The notes: generated by a model not told the origin, from the letters alone. DNA of 64,000 nucleotides from Comamonas testosteroni ATCC 11996 (GCF_000241525.1 NZ_AHIL01000043.1:62001-126000), one strand, 5' to 3'; shown: positions 46,384 to 58,832, counted from the first letter of the stretch. A program made the numbers and translations.

Positions 46384-47277
46384 TCAGCTCCAGTCAAAGG
46401 TCTGCAGCACGGTGCGGCTTTGGGGTTCGTAGAACAACAGAATTTCGCAGTCGCTACCGGTGAATTCACTGGCATAGGTGCTGGTAATGAATTCAAAGGG
46501 CGCGCCGGTTTCCGGGTGGATGGGGTGAATGCCATCGTCGGTGCCGGTGTCGCTGAGCAGCTCGTTGGTGAGGTTGCTCCAGTTACCGCCCCACGCGGGC
46601 CCGCCCAGTACGCCGAGCAGATAACGGCCACTCGTCGAGTCATAGCAGTCTGTGCCCGGCTCGTACAAAGGCAGCTTGGCGACTTCAGCAGCGTCGTCCC
46701 AGGGCTTGGCTGCGTTCCAGCCGTGGGTCAGAAAGTCTTGCCTGGCCTGCTCATAGATCGCATGCTGAAGCGCGTAATGCAACTCCATGACGTCGTTCCA
46801 CGAGTATTTGGCTTCGTGATGCAGCTCAAACGGGGGCTGTGCGCCCAGTTTGACCAGCTCACGGTGCATGTCCCTAACCTCGCGCCAACTGGAATTTTTT
46901 TCCGCCCACTCCGCACGGTGTTGCTCGAGCATGAAGTAGCGCCAATCGCCCAGCAGCTCGTACTTGCCTGCGTCGTTCAGCTTGAAAGCCAGCCAGTCGG
47001 GCTTGAGCAGCGCATTTCCAAACTCCTCACCTCCCCACTCCCCCACGCGCCCGTCATAGGGCTCACAAGGTGCCAGAAGATGAATCGGCCCACTCCAGCT
47101 ATCGTCAAGCAGCGCCAGATCGATGGTGACGAGCGGCAGAAGGTGCCGCGCGTATTTCTCGACCGGCTCTGCGAAGACGTCAGCAGCTTCCGGAAAAGGC
47201 CGGATGCCGGGGATGACGCCACGCAGATGCTCAATGGGGTGCTGTCGAAGGTTCTTCATCTCGCTCGTGTCACTCAC
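46384..47277 (-). CDS. Unidentified soluble protein inside the pyruvate dehydrogenase gene set
   Basis: A 297-residue protein I do not recognise. There is no signal peptide or TM helix. It is acidic and rich in Trp, Glu and Leu; notable stretches are [55 protein letters not shown] and, at the C-terminus, [20 protein letters not shown]. The GGPAWGG and LLFYEPQ segments faintly recall the DUF1963/YwqG fold, but I would not assign it. It lies between aceF and lpdA with 121 and 86 bases on either side, and a repeat copy flanks it on the aceF side. Codon use looks normal. Confidence 0.75.
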   Translation of the reverse strand: MSDTSEMKNLRQHPIEHLRGVIPGIRPFPEAADVFAEPVEKYARHLLPLVTIDLALLDDSWSGPIHLLAPCEPYDGRVGEWGGEEFGNALLKPDWLAFKLNDAGKYELLGDWRYFMLEQHRAEWAEKNSSWREVRDMHRELVKLGAQPPFELHHEAKYSWNDVMELHYALQHAIYEQARQDFLTHGWNAAKPWDDAAEVAKLPLYEPGTDCYDSTSGRYLLGVLGGPAWGGNWSNLTNELLSDTGTDDGIHPIHPETGAPFEFITSTYASEFTGSDCEILLFYEPQSRTVLQTFDWS

Positions 47278-47316
47278 AGACTGGCAAGGTGGGCTCGCAA
47301 GGTGAAGCGCAAGAGC

Positions 47317-47372
47317 ATCAAAAAAGATAGCTTCTCGCGCAATTCAGATAAGCGCTGCAGGCCGATTTCATT
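47317..47372 (-). repeat. Dispersed intergenic palindromic repeat, copy i
   Basis: On the minus strand: gcctgcagcgcttatctgaa then ttgcgcgagaagctatc. It lies between aceF and the unidentified gene, inside the presumed pdh operon. Confidence 0.5.
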
Positions 47373-47398
47373 CAAAACCGACCTGCCCTGTGACTACC

Positions 47399-49093
47399 TT
47401 ACAGCAGGATGCGACGGTAGTCGGCCAGCACGGCACCCAGATAGGCGTTGAAACGCGCGGCAGCTGCGCCGTCGATGACACGGTGGTCGTACGACAGGCT
47501 CAGAGGCAGCATCAGGCGCGGCACGAACTGCTTGCCGTCCCACACGGGCTTCATGGCGCCCTTGGACAGACCCAGGATGGCGACTTCAGGCGCATTGATG
47601 ATGGGCGTGAAGTTGGTGCCGCCGATGCCGCCCAAAGACGAAATCGAGAAGCAGCCGCCTTGCATGTCTGCAGCGCCCAGCTTTCCGTCACGGGCCTTCT
47701 TGGCCAGCTCGCCCATTTCCTGGCTGATCTGCAAAATGCCCTTCTTGTCGGCGTCCTTGAGCACAGGAACGACCAGGCCGTTCGGCGTGTCGGCGGCAAA
47801 ACCGATGTTGAAGTACTGCTTGTAGACCAGAGTGTCGCCGTCCAGAGAGGCATTGAACTCGGGGAACTTCTTGAGCGCAGCCACCACGGCCTTGATCACG
47901 AAAGCCAGCATCGTCACCTTGACATCACTCTTGGCCTTGGCGCTTTCGGCATTGGTCGAAACGCGGAAGGCTTCCAGCTCGGTGATGTCGGCCTCGTCAT
48001 TGTTGGTGACGTGAGGGATGACCACCCAGTTGCGGTGCAGGTTGGCGCCTGAGATCTTCTTGATGCGCGACAGTTCCTTGCGCTCGACAGCGCCAAACTT
48101 GGCGAAGTCGACCTTGGGCCAGGCCAGCACTTCCAGACCGCCGACGTTGCCGCCGGAAGACTTGGGAGCCACAGCCTGCTGAGCCAGGGTCTGCACGGCA
48201 CCGGCCATCACCGACTTGGTGAAGGACTGGATGTCTTCTGCCGTGATGCGGCCCTTGTTGCCTGAACCCTTGACTTCTGCCAGAGGAACGCCCAGTTCAC
48301 GAGCGAACTTGCGCACCGAAGGTGATGCGTGGGGCAGCTGACCCGAGGGAGCCACGGTGGGATTGTGCGCAGGAGCAGCCACAGAAGCCGATGCCACGGG
48401 GGCGGAGGCAACAGGAGCAGCTGCCACAGGTGCAGCGGCCTGAGCGGGTGCAGCCACGGGGGCAGCAGCTTGCACAGGAGCGGCTGCGGGCGCAGCGCCC
48501 TGCACCGTGATCTGACCGACCACGTCACCGATGTTGACGGTGTCGCCGAGCTTGATGCTCAGCGCGGTAATGGTGCCGGCTGTGGGCGATGGAATTTCCA
48601 TCGAAGCCTTGTCGGACTCGACAGTGAACAGCGATTGCTCGACGGCCACGGTGTCGCCCACCTTGACCAGCATTTCAATCACGGCCACGTCCTTGAAGTC
48701 ACCGATATCGGGGATCTTCAGGTCCACGGTCGACGAGGCAGCAGGCGCGGATGCAACAGAAGCAACCGGTGCAGCAGCCACAGGAGCGGCGGCCACGGGC
48801 GCAGGTGCTGCAGCCACGGGAGCTGGAGCAGCCGCTGTCGGTGCGGGGGCCGCGTCAGCGGTTTCCAGCACCACGATCACGGAGCCTTCCTTGACCTTGT
48901 CGCCCAGAGCGACCTTGATCTCTTTGACCACGCCAGCGTGGCTGGAAGGGATCTCCATGGAAGCCTTGTCGGACTCCACGGTCAGCAGGGACTGCTCGAC
49001 CTTGATGGTGTCACCCACCTGGACCAGCACTTCGATCACGCCAACTTCGGAGAAGTCGCCGATGTCGGGGACTTTGATGTCTGTCAATGCCAT
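47399..49093 (-). CDS. aceF: Dihydrolipoyl acetyltransferase (pyruvate dehydrogenase E2)
   Basis: A 564-residue E2 core subunit. It has two lipoyl domains (lipoyl lysines Lys43 and Lys162, both in [10 protein letters not shown]), Ala/Pro/Val linkers (about 80-121 and 198-250), a peripheral-subunit-binding domain (about 254-292: ASPSVRKFARELGVPLAEVK) and the catalytic domain ending in SYDHRVIDGAAAARF, where His and Asp of HRVIDG form the active site. It transfers acetyl groups from E1 to CoA. It begins 18 bases after the aceE stop, so the two are co-transcribed. Confidence 0.97.
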   Translation of the reverse strand: MALTDIKVPDIGDFSEVGVIEVLVQVGDTIKVEQSLLTVESDKASMEIPSSHAGVVKEIKVALGDKVKEGSVIVVLETADAAPAPTAAAPAPVAAAPAPVAAAPVAAAPVASVASAPAASSTVDLKIPDIGDFKDVAVIEMLVKVGDTVAVEQSLFTVESDKASMEIPSPTAGTITALSIKLGDTVNIGDVVGQITVQGAAPAAAPVQAAAPVAAPAQAAAPVAAAPVASAPVASASVAAPAHNPTVAPSGQLPHASPSVRKFARELGVPLAEVKGSGNKGRITAEDIQSFTKSVMAGAVQTLAQQAVAPKSSGGNVGGLEVLAWPKVDFAKFGAVERKELSRIKKISGANLHRNWVVIPHVTNNDEADITELEAFRVSTNAESAKAKSDVKVTMLAFVIKAVVAALKKFPEFNASLDGDTLVYKQYFNIGFAADTPNGLVVPVLKDADKKGILQISQEMGELAKKARDGKLGAADMQGGCFSISSLGGIGGTNFTPIINAPEVAILGLSKGAMKPVWDGKQFVPRLMLPLSLSYDHRVIDGAAAARFNAYLGAVLADYRRILL

Positions 49094-49111
49094 GTTCGAT
49101 ATCTCCCGTTC

Positions 49112-51826
<2,715 letters not shown>

Positions 51827-52135
51827 TGTGAGTGTCTCCTTCGAGAGGGGGTAGCTTTATCACGAAGCAGTGAGTGCAGCGTCAACCGGGTGCGGCAAGC
51901 GCCACACCGCATAACGCGTGGCACAGCACCTTCGGGTGCTCCCCGGATTAAACCGATTCACTGTGTCGATCGCTGGCAAGTTTCGCACATTTTTTTTGAA
52001 TTTCAAATTGTGCTTTGTGATTTCACTATATAAAAAAATGCTGCAAATGCACATACAGTGAAGCCTCTATAGATTGTCTTTTACGCGACAGAAATAGTCG
52101 CAGATTCCACTGGGTCTCTCCCCTACACTGGAGGC
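51827..52135. promoter_or_regulatory. Divergent promoter region of aceE and the histidine kinase operon
   Basis: About 309 bases. It holds a perfect hairpin agcacc-ttcg-ggtgct at 51925-51940 and the pair gccac / gtggc at 51901-51922, both on the aceE leader side. The palindrome tttga-att-tcaaa (51995-52007) lies in an AT-rich stretch that probably contains both promoters. Regulator identity is not shown. Confidence 0.5.
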
Positions 52136-54703
52136 ATGCAAACAAGCAATAACGAACGAGAAAAAGAGGATGCAAAAAGCGCGCAATCCGTTGCATCCCC
52201 TGTGCGCTGGTGGCGTAGCTGGTGGCGTAGCCTGTCGCCGACTCGGCAGGATCGCTATGCCGCGCTCGCGCCGTTGGCATCCGTGCTGATGTTCATGGCT
52301 GCAATCATTGCGTCGTTCTGGTATTTGCGCACGGAAGAAGTGGATCGCGAGCAGGAGGCGCTGCGCCGCGATGTGGAATACGCCCAGCAGCGCGTGCGGC
52401 TGCGACTGCTGGAGCGCCAGGAGCAGCTGATGCGCATGGCCCGCGACATCGGCACCCGCGAAATGCGCAAGGCCGACTTCGACGGCCGCACCGAAGCGCT
52501 GATCAGCCAGTACCCCGAGCTGCAATCCATCACCTGGATCAACGACAAGCGTCAGGTTTTGTACAGCCAGTCCGCCCCGACAGTGGCCACGGATCAGTTG
52601 CGTGCCGTCGGCGAAGGCCTGCATCAGGGCGAAACCCTGCAAGCCTATGAGCAGGCCCGTGAAATGCTGCAGCCCATTTACGTGCAAGAAAGAGCCCAGC
52701 CCAACGAGTTGCCTCCGCTGCTGCAGCTGCATGTCCCCATCAGCTCCAACAGCCGCTACCAGGGCGAGTTGTTGGCCGAATTTTCGGTGGACAGTCTGCT
52801 GCGCTATGGCACGCCCACGGAAGTGATGGCCCGTTACGCCATCACCATGCGCGACGCCGACAACCATGTGCTGGCCGGCACTCCGCTGGCACCGCGCAAG
52901 ACGCCCACCGAGCTGCTGCACTGGCGTGCCATTGCAAATGAATACGAAGTGCCAGTCTCCCCTGTGGGCACGGCGCTGATGATGCGCGCCCAGGCCTATC
53001 AGACCTCGCTGGGCGTAGTCGGCAGCGGCCTGTTCTGGCTGGTGGGCACCTTGTCGGCCATGACGGCCTGGCTGCTGCTGGCCACCTGGCGCCACACGCG
53101 CCGCCGTCAGCGTGCCCAGGAGGCCCTGGTGGCCGAGACCAACTTCCGCCGTGCCATGGAAAATTCCGTGCTGACCGGCATGCGAGCACTGGATCTGCAC
53201 GGCCGCATCACCTATGTGAACGCGGCCTTCTGCCAGATGACGGGCTGGAGCGAGAAGGATCTGGTCGGCCAGGTTCCCCCCTATTCCTACTGGCCCGACA
53301 ATGACTACGACAATCTGCATTCGCAGCTGCGCGAAGAGCTGTCGGGCAAGACCATCGTTGGCGGTTTCCAGGTACGTGTGAAGCGCAAGAACGGCAGCCT
53401 GTTCGACGCGCGCCTGTATGTATCGCCGCTGATTGATGCCCATGGCCAGCATACGGGGTGGATGTCGTCCATGACGGACATTACCGAGCCCAATCGGATT
53501 CGCGAACAGCTTTCTGCCTCGTACGAGCGCTTCACCATCGTGCTGGAAGCGCTGGATGCCTCCGTTTCCGTGGCACCGCTTGGCAGTGCCGAGCTGCTGT
53601 TTGCCAACAAGCTGTACCGCCAGTGGTTTGGTTCGCACACCGAAGGGCATCTGCAGCTGGTCGCCCAGGCCGGCAAACTGCCGATTCGCCACCAGCCCGA
53701 AGCCGAGAACGAGGACGGCCTCATGGGCTTGCCCACGGATACGCTGACTGCCGCACGCAGCGAGAATGCCGAGATCTTCGTGCCTAGCCTTGGCAAATGG
53801 CTGGAAGTCCGTTCGCGCTATCTGAGCTGGGTGGACGGCCGTCTGGCCCAGATGGTGATTGCCACCGACATCACCCAGCGCCGCCTGGCCGAGGAACAGG
53901 CTGCGGCCCAGGCCGAAAAGGCCCAGACCGCCAGCCGCCTCATCACCATGGGCGAGATGGCATCCAGCGTGGCCCACGAGCTCAACCAGCCCCTGACCGC
54001 CATCAGCAATTACAGCTCGGGCATGCTGACACGCCTCGAAAACGGCACGCTTACACCCGAGCAGATGAAGTTCGCACTGGAAAAGACAGCACACCAGGCC
54101 CAGCGTGCCGGACAGATCATTCAGCGCATCCGCTCCTTCGTGAAAAAGAGCGAGCCCAATCGCATGCTGGCCCAGGTGGGCGAGATGGTGAGTGAGGCGC
54201 TGGAACTGGCCGGTATCGAGTTGCGCCGCCGCAATGTGCAGCTGACCTCGCATATTGCCGAACGCATGCCGCCGGTAATGGCCGATGCCATCCTCATCGA
54301 GCAGGTCCTCATCAATTTGATGAAAAACAGTGCTGAGTCAATTGATATGTCCGACCGCCCGCTGGGTCAGCGCAATGTGGAATTGCGCGTGCGCCCCCAG
54401 GTCTTTGAAAGCCTGCCGGGGGTGGAGTTCACCGTGGAAGACACGGGCAAGGGCCTGCCGCCGGAAGTGTTGGAACACTTGTTCGAAGCCTTCTTCTCCA
54501 CCAAGAGCGAAGGCATGGGCATAGGCCTGAACCTTTGCCGCTCGATTGTCGAATCACATCAGGGCCGAATGCATGCCGAGAACCTCTACAATGGAAGCGA
54601 AGTCACTGGTTGCCGGTTCTCATTCTGGCTACCGTTGGCAACGGGTGTGGAGACGACAACACTCACCACGACAAGCGAACCCATAAAGAGGACGATTGCA
54701 TGA
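52136..54703 (+). CDS. PAS-domain sensor histidine kinase
   Basis: An 855-residue inner-membrane kinase. TM1 is at 42-64, a periplasmic domain at about 67-290, TM2 at about 293-318, then PAS domain 1 (335-450, ending in MSSMTDIT), PAS domain 2 (about 460-580), a coiled linker, and the kinase core. Phosphoacceptor is His614 in SSVAHELNQPLTAI; the N box is LINLMKNSAE, and the ATP-binding motifs are EDTGKGLP and GMGIGLNL. This is the FixL/DctB-like subfamily. The PAS sequences lack an obvious heme-ligand context, so the signal is open. The response regulator gene overlaps by ATGA. Located opposite aceE, it may sense a metabolic state tied to pyruvate. Confidence 0.93.
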   Translation: MQTSNNEREKEDAKSAQSVASPVRWWRSWWRSLSPTRQDRYAALAPLASVLMFMAAIIASFWYLRTEEVDREQEALRRDVEYAQQRVRLRLLERQEQLMRMARDIGTREMRKADFDGRTEALISQYPELQSITWINDKRQVLYSQSAPTVATDQLRAVGEGLHQGETLQAYEQAREMLQPIYVQERAQPNELPPLLQLHVPISSNSRYQGELLAEFSVDSLLRYGTPTEVMARYAITMRDADNHVLAGTPLAPRKTPTELLHWRAIANEYEVPVSPVGTALMMRAQAYQTSLGVVGSGLFWLVGTLSAMTAWLLLATWRHTRRRQRAQEALVAETNFRRAMENSVLTGMRALDLHGRITYVNAAFCQMTGWSEKDLVGQVPPYSYWPDNDYDNLHSQLREELSGKTIVGGFQVRVKRKNGSLFDARLYVSPLIDAHGQHTGWMSSMTDITEPNRIREQLSASYERFTIVLEALDASVSVAPLGSAELLFANKLYRQWFGSHTEGHLQLVAQAGKLPIRHQPEAENEDGLMGLPTDTLTAARSENAEIFVPSLGKWLEVRSRYLSWVDGRLAQMVIATDITQRRLAEEQAAAQAEKAQTASRLITMGEMASSVAHELNQPLTAISNYSSGMLTRLENGTLTPEQMKFALEKTAHQAQRAGQIIQRIRSFVKKSEPNRMLAQVGEMVSEALELAGIELRRRNVQLTSHIAERMPPVMADAILIEQVLINLMKNSAESIDMSDRPLGQRNVELRVRPQVFESLPGVEFTVEDTGKGLPPEVLEHLFEAFFSTKSEGMGIGLNLCRSIVESHQGRMHAENLYNGSEVTGCRFSFWLPLATGVETTTLTTTSEPIKRTIA

Positions 54704-55353
54704 GTTTGATTCCCAAAAAAGGCACTGTTTACGTAGTTGACGACGACGAAGCAGTCCGTGATTCGCTGCAATGGCTGCTGGAAGGCAAGGACTACCGCGT
54801 GCGTTGCTTTGACTCAGCCGAGACCTTTTTGTCGCGCTATGACCCGCGTGAAGTGGCCTGCCTGATCGTCGACATCCGCATGGGCGGCATGACCGGTCTG
54901 GAACTGCAGGACCGACTGATCGAGCGCAAGTCTCCTCTACCCATCGTCTTCATCACCGGTCACGGCGATGTGCCCATGGCTGTGAACACCATGAAGAAAG
55001 GCGCACTGGACTTCATCCAGAAGCCTTTCAACGAGGAAGAACTGCTGGGTCTGGTCGAGCGCATGCTGGATCACGCCCGCGAGGCCTTTACCGGCCACCA
55101 GCAGGCCGCCAGCCGCGATGCGCTGCTGGCCAAGCTCACGGGCCGCGAAGCTCAGGTGCTCGAGCGCATCGTCGCCGGCCGCCTGAACAAGCAGATCGCC
55201 GACGATCTGGGCATCTCCATCAAGACCGTGGAAGCCCACCGCGCGAACATCATGGAAAAGCTCAACGCCAATACCGTGGCCGATCTGCTCAAGATTGCGC
55301 TGGGCCAGGGCCAGACCAGCGCTGCGGCCAAGGCGGCAGCTGCCGTCAATTAA
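54700..55353 (+). CDS. FixJ-type response regulator
   Basis: A 217-residue regulator. The receiver domain (about 8-125) has the acidic pocket VVDDDEAVRDSL, phosphoacceptor Asp58 (CLIVDIRMGG), the Thr switch FITGHGD and Lys of FIQKPF. The LuxR-type HTH (about 150-215) includes LTGREAQVLERIVAGRLNKQ and ADDLGISIKTVEAHRANIME (in parts). It overlaps the kinase gene by four bases with AGAGGACG upstream of the ATG. A repeat copy followed by a T-run ends the operon. Confidence 0.95.
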   Translation: MSLIPKKGTVYVVDDDEAVRDSLQWLLEGKDYRVRCFDSAETFLSRYDPREVACLIVDIRMGGMTGLELQDRLIERKSPLPIVFITGHGDVPMAVNTMKKGALDFIQKPFNEEELLGLVERMLDHAREAFTGHQQAASRDALLAKLTGREAQVLERIVAGRLNKQIADDLGISIKTVEAHRANIMEKLNANTVADLLKIALGQGQTSAAAKAAAAVN

Positions 55354-55436
55354 GTGCTCCCCGCGAAATTGGAAGCCATTCCAATCGCGAGATAATCCTA
55401 GGAGCACTGGCCAAGCCTCGCGCTTTAGCCAACTCC

Positions 55437-55488
55437 TATTCTGATAGCTGCTAGTGCTTGTACATCAAGGGCTAGCAGCATTTTTTAT
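55437..55488 (-). repeat. Dispersed intergenic palindromic repeat, copy j, doubling as terminator
   Basis: The stem gctgctag / ctagcagc closes a 13-base loop and is followed on the plus strand by attttttatt, so this copy probably ends the kinase-regulator transcript. It immediately precedes folD. Confidence 0.7.
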
Positions 55489-55501
55489 TGGTACTCCAGC
55501 A

Positions 55502-56356
55502 ATGACAGCCCAACTCATCGACGGCAAAGCACTCTCCGAACAACTGCGCAAGGAAGTCGCCACACGCGCGGCAGCACTCAAGGCCAAGGGCATCACGCCC
55601 GGCCTAGCCGTAGTTCTGGTGGGCGACAACCAGGCCTCCCAGGTCTATGTGCGCAACAAGGTCAAGGCCTGCGAAGACGTGGGCTTCCACTCGGTGCTGG
55701 AAAAGTACGATGCCTCCATGACCGAAGCCGAACTGCTGGCACGTGTCGAAGCGCTGAACAACGACCCCAGCATTCACGGCATTCTGGTGCAGTTGCCCCT
55801 GCCCAAGCACATCGACGACCACAAGGTCATCGAAACCATCTCCCCTGCCAAGGATGTGGATGGCTTCCACGTGGCCAGCGCCGGCGCACTGATGGTCGGC
55901 GAAGTCGGCTTCAAGGCCTGCACGCCCTATGGCTGCATGAAGATGCTGGAATCCATCGGTATGAAGGATCTGCGCGGCAAGCACGCCGTGGTCATCGGCC
56001 GCTCCAACATCGTGGGCAAGCCCATGGCCATGATGCTGCTGGCCGCCAACGCCACGGTCACCGTCACCCATAGCGGCACCGCCGATCTGGCTGCCATGAC
56101 TCGCCAGGCCGACATCATCGTCGCGGCCGTGGGCAAGGTCGACGTGCTGACCGCCGACATGGTCAAGCCCGGTGCCGTGGTCATCGACGTGGGTATGAAC
56201 CGCAACGCCGAAGGCAAGCTCTGCGGCGATGTTGACTTCAACGGCGTCAAGGAAGTGGCCGGCTACATCACCCCTGTGCCCGGTGGTGTCGGCCCCATGA
56301 CGATTACCATGCTGCTGGTCAACACCATGGAATCTGCGGAACGCGCTACGCGCTGA
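55502..56356 (+). CDS. folD: Bifunctional methylenetetrahydrofolate dehydrogenase/cyclohydrolase
   Basis: A 284-residue NADP-dependent enzyme of one-carbon metabolism. The catalytic lysine region is [16 protein letters not shown], folate-binding motifs are [14 protein letters not shown] and DVDGFH, the cofactor loop is [16 protein letters not shown], and the C-terminus carries [17 protein letters not shown]. The ATG at 55502 is chosen: the frame opens at 55454, but upstream residues come from the repeat. The length is normal. Confidence 0.97.
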   Translation: MTAQLIDGKALSEQLRKEVATRAAALKAKGITPGLAVVLVGDNQASQVYVRNKVKACEDVGFHSVLEKYDASMTEAELLARVEALNNDPSIHGILVQLPLPKHIDDHKVIETISPAKDVDGFHVASAGALMVGEVGFKACTPYGCMKMLESIGMKDLRGKHAVVIGRSNIVGKPMAMMLLAANATVTVTHSGTADLAAMTRQADIIVAAVGKVDVLTADMVKPGAVVIDVGMNRNAEGKLCGDVDFNGVKEVAGYITPVPGGVGPMTITMLLVNTMESAERATR

Positions 56357-56365
56357 CCCCCCCTG

Positions 56366-56406
56366 AGGCGCTTTCGCGCCTTCCCCCTCTCTATTCGGGA
56401 GGGGGA
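56366..56406. repeat. Twin-hairpin intergenic element after folD
   Basis: Two adjacent hairpins: aggcgc-tttc-gcgcct (56366-56381), then tccccctc / gagggga-a type stem at 56382-56406 with a nine-base loop. The C-rich/G-rich arrangement is, from memory, common after genes in Comamonadaceae. It may protect or end the folD transcript. Confidence 0.6.
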
Positions 56407-56559
56407 CGACAGCATCGCTGCGGGGCGGCCCTTGCTTGCTGTCTCTGGCTTAAAACCAGCACAGCGCGCTTCTGACCAATGGCTGACGCTATGACTGCCA
56501 TAGCAAATATTGCCGTGGCAGTGCTTGATTTTCCCGACCTTGCCGGCACCTAATACAGC

Positions 56560-58611
56560 ATGAGCAATCCACTTCTCGAATCCTCCTCCCTGCCCTTGTT
56601 TGACCGCATTCAGCCTGCGGATGTGGCACCCGCCATCGACACTTTGCTGGCCCGTGCCAGCGAGGCGCTGGAGACCGTGGTTGCACCGGACTTCCCCGCA
56701 CAGTGGGAAGCCATCTCTGCCGTGCTGGACGTGGCGACCGAAAGGCTTGGCACCGCCTGGTCGGCCATCAACCATCTCAACAGCGTGGCCGACACCCCCG
56801 AGTTGCGTGCGGCCTATAACGAAGCCCTGCCAAAAGTCACCGAGTTCTGGACCAATCTGGGCGCCGATGAGCGCCTGTATGCCAAGTACAAGGCCATTGA
56901 CCCGGCCAGCCTCAACAAGGAACAGCGCGCCGCCTGGGACCATGCCATGCGCGGCTTTGTGCTCTCCGGTGCAGAACTGCAGGGCGCTGCCAAGGAACGC
57001 TTTGCGCAGATTCAGGCACGCTCTGCCGAGCTGGCCCAGAAATTCAGCGAGAACGCGCTGGACGCCACCGATGCCTTTGCCTACTACGCCAGGCTCGACG
57101 AGCTGGACGGTGTTCCGGCCGATGTGATCGCCGCGGCCAAGGCTGGCGCCGAAGCCGATGGCAAGGAAGGCTACAAGCTGACGCTTAAGATGCCCAGCTA
57201 TCTGCCCGTGATGCAGTTTGCCAAGAGCAGCGCACTGCGCGAGAAAATCTATCAGGCCTATGTGACCCGAGCTTCCGATCAGGCCGAGGGCGATGGCAAA
57301 CGCTTTGACAACACTGCCGTGATGAAGGAAATCCTCGCGCTGCGCCTGGAAGAATCCCAGTTGCTGGGTTACAGGAACTTCGGCGAAGTCTCGATCGTGC
57401 CCAAGATGGCCGATTCGCCCCAGCAGGTCATTGACTTTCTGCGCGATCTGGCGAAACGTGCCCGTCCCTATGCCGAAAAGGATGCAGCCGATCTGCGTGC
57501 CTTTGCCAAGGCTGAACTCGGCATTGCCGACCCGCAGCCCTGGGACTGGGCCTTCATCGGCGAAAAGCTCAAGGAAGCCCGCTACTCCTTCAGCGAACAG
57601 GAGCTCAAGCAGTACTTTCCGGCCCCCAAGGTGCTGGCCGGCCTGTTCAAGATTGTCGAAACCCTGTTCGAAGTCTCCATCCGCCGCGATGAAGCTCCGG
57701 TCTGGAACCCCTGCGTGGAGTTCTACCGGATCGAGCGCTCCACCGCACAAGGCCCTCAGCTGGTCGGCCAGTTCTATCTGGACCCTCAGGCGCGCAAGGG
57801 CAAGCGCGGCGGCGCCTGGATGGATGATGTGCGCACGCGCTGGCTGCGCCCCGACACCCATAAGCTGCAAACACCTGTGGCCCATCTGGTCTGCAATTTC
57901 GCGTCCGGCGTGGACGGCAAGCCCGCGCTGCTCACGCACGATGACGTGATCACCCTGTTCCACGAAACCGGCCACGGACTGCACCACATGCTCACGCAGG
58001 TCAACGAACGCGATGTCTCGGGCATTGCTGGCGTGGAATGGGATGCGGTCGAACTGCCCAGCCAGTTCATGGAAAACTTTTGTTGGGAATGGGATGTGCT
58101 CAAGCACATGACCGCCCATGTGGACACGGGCGAGGCCCTGCCCCGCACGCTGTACGACAAGATGATTGCCGCCAAGAACTTCCAGTCCGGCATGCAGACC
58201 CTGCGCCAGATCGAGTTCGCGTTGTTCGACATGTTGCTGCACACCGAGCACAACCCGGCAGACGACTTCATGGCGCTGCTGAACCAGGTGCGCGCCGAGG
58301 TGTCCGTGCTGCAATCGCCAGCCTACAACCGCATGGCCCACACCTTCAGCCATATCTTTGCCGGTGGCTATGCCGCCGGTTATTACAGCTACAAATGGGC
58401 CGAGGTGCTGAGCGCGGACGCCTATGCGGCTTTCGAAGAAACCATGCTGGCCGATGGCTCGCCCAACCCCGAGACCGGCCGCAAGTACCGCGAGTCGATC
58501 CTGGCGGCCGGCGGCAGCCGCCCTGCCATGGAATCCTTCAAGGCTTTCCGTGGTCGCGAACCACAGATTGACGCCCTGCTGCGCCACCAAGGCATGAGCC
58601 AGGCCGCCTAA
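56560..58611 (+). CDS. prlC: Oligopeptidase A (M3 metallopeptidase)
   Basis: A 683-residue cytoplasmic zinc peptidase degrading short peptides and signal-peptide fragments. The zinc motif is FHETGHGLHHML with His468, Glu469 and His472; the third ligand lies in the downstream VEWDAVELPSQFMENF region. The N-terminal PLFDRIQPADVAPAIDTLL and the late YSYKWAEVLSADAYAAFEE are family hallmarks. The length is standard. A strong terminator follows. Confidence 0.96.
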   Translation: MSNPLLESSSLPLFDRIQPADVAPAIDTLLARASEALETVVAPDFPAQWEAISAVLDVATERLGTAWSAINHLNSVADTPELRAAYNEALPKVTEFWTNLGADERLYAKYKAIDPASLNKEQRAAWDHAMRGFVLSGAELQGAAKERFAQIQARSAELAQKFSENALDATDAFAYYARLDELDGVPADVIAAAKAGAEADGKEGYKLTLKMPSYLPVMQFAKSSALREKIYQAYVTRASDQAEGDGKRFDNTAVMKEILALRLEESQLLGYRNFGEVSIVPKMADSPQQVIDFLRDLAKRARPYAEKDAADLRAFAKAELGIADPQPWDWAFIGEKLKEARYSFSEQELKQYFPAPKVLAGLFKIVETLFEVSIRRDEAPVWNPCVEFYRIERSTAQGPQLVGQFYLDPQARKGKRGGAWMDDVRTRWLRPDTHKLQTPVAHLVCNFASGVDGKPALLTHDDVITLFHETGHGLHHMLTQVNERDVSGIAGVEWDAVELPSQFMENFCWEWDVLKHMTAHVDTGEALPRTLYDKMIAAKNFQSGMQTLRQIEFALFDMLLHTEHNPADDFMALLNQVRAEVSVLQSPAYNRMAHTFSHIFAGGYAAGYYSYKWAEVLSADAYAAFEETMLADGSPNPETGRKYRESILAAGGSRPAMESFKAFRGREPQIDALLRHQGMSQAA

Positions 58612-58630
58612 GTTCTTGTGCGGCCTCTCA

Positions 58631-58657
58631 AAAAAGCGCCCCTCCAGGGCGCTTTTT
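58631..58657 (+). terminator. Intrinsic terminator of prlC
   Basis: Stem aaaaagcgccc / gggcgcttttt around ctcca, 20 bases past the stop. Confidence 0.93.
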
Positions 58658-58832
58658 CATGCCCGCGACTGCGAGCAGAAGGCATAGACTGACACTGGCT
58701 GACTTGCGCACCGGGACCAGATCAAGACAAACCGGAGTCTGGCTGCAGACAGACCTTCATGCAGGCTATGCTCTGCCCATTGGCGTTCGCGCCCTCAGAC
58801 CTCTTCATTGCACTTCATTGATCAAGATTGAG

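Noticed and set aside
48700-48880. Repetitive Ala/Pro/Val coding sequence in aceF (and at 45950-46080 in lpdA) as unusual repeats
   Set aside because: These are the normal flexible linkers between lipoyl and other domains.
52067-54253. Long minus-strand frame opposite the histidine kinase
   Set aside because: Antisense shadow; the kinase motifs on the plus strand are complete.
56263-58590. Long minus-strand frame opposite prlC
   Set aside because: Antisense shadow with biased composition; prlC is complete.
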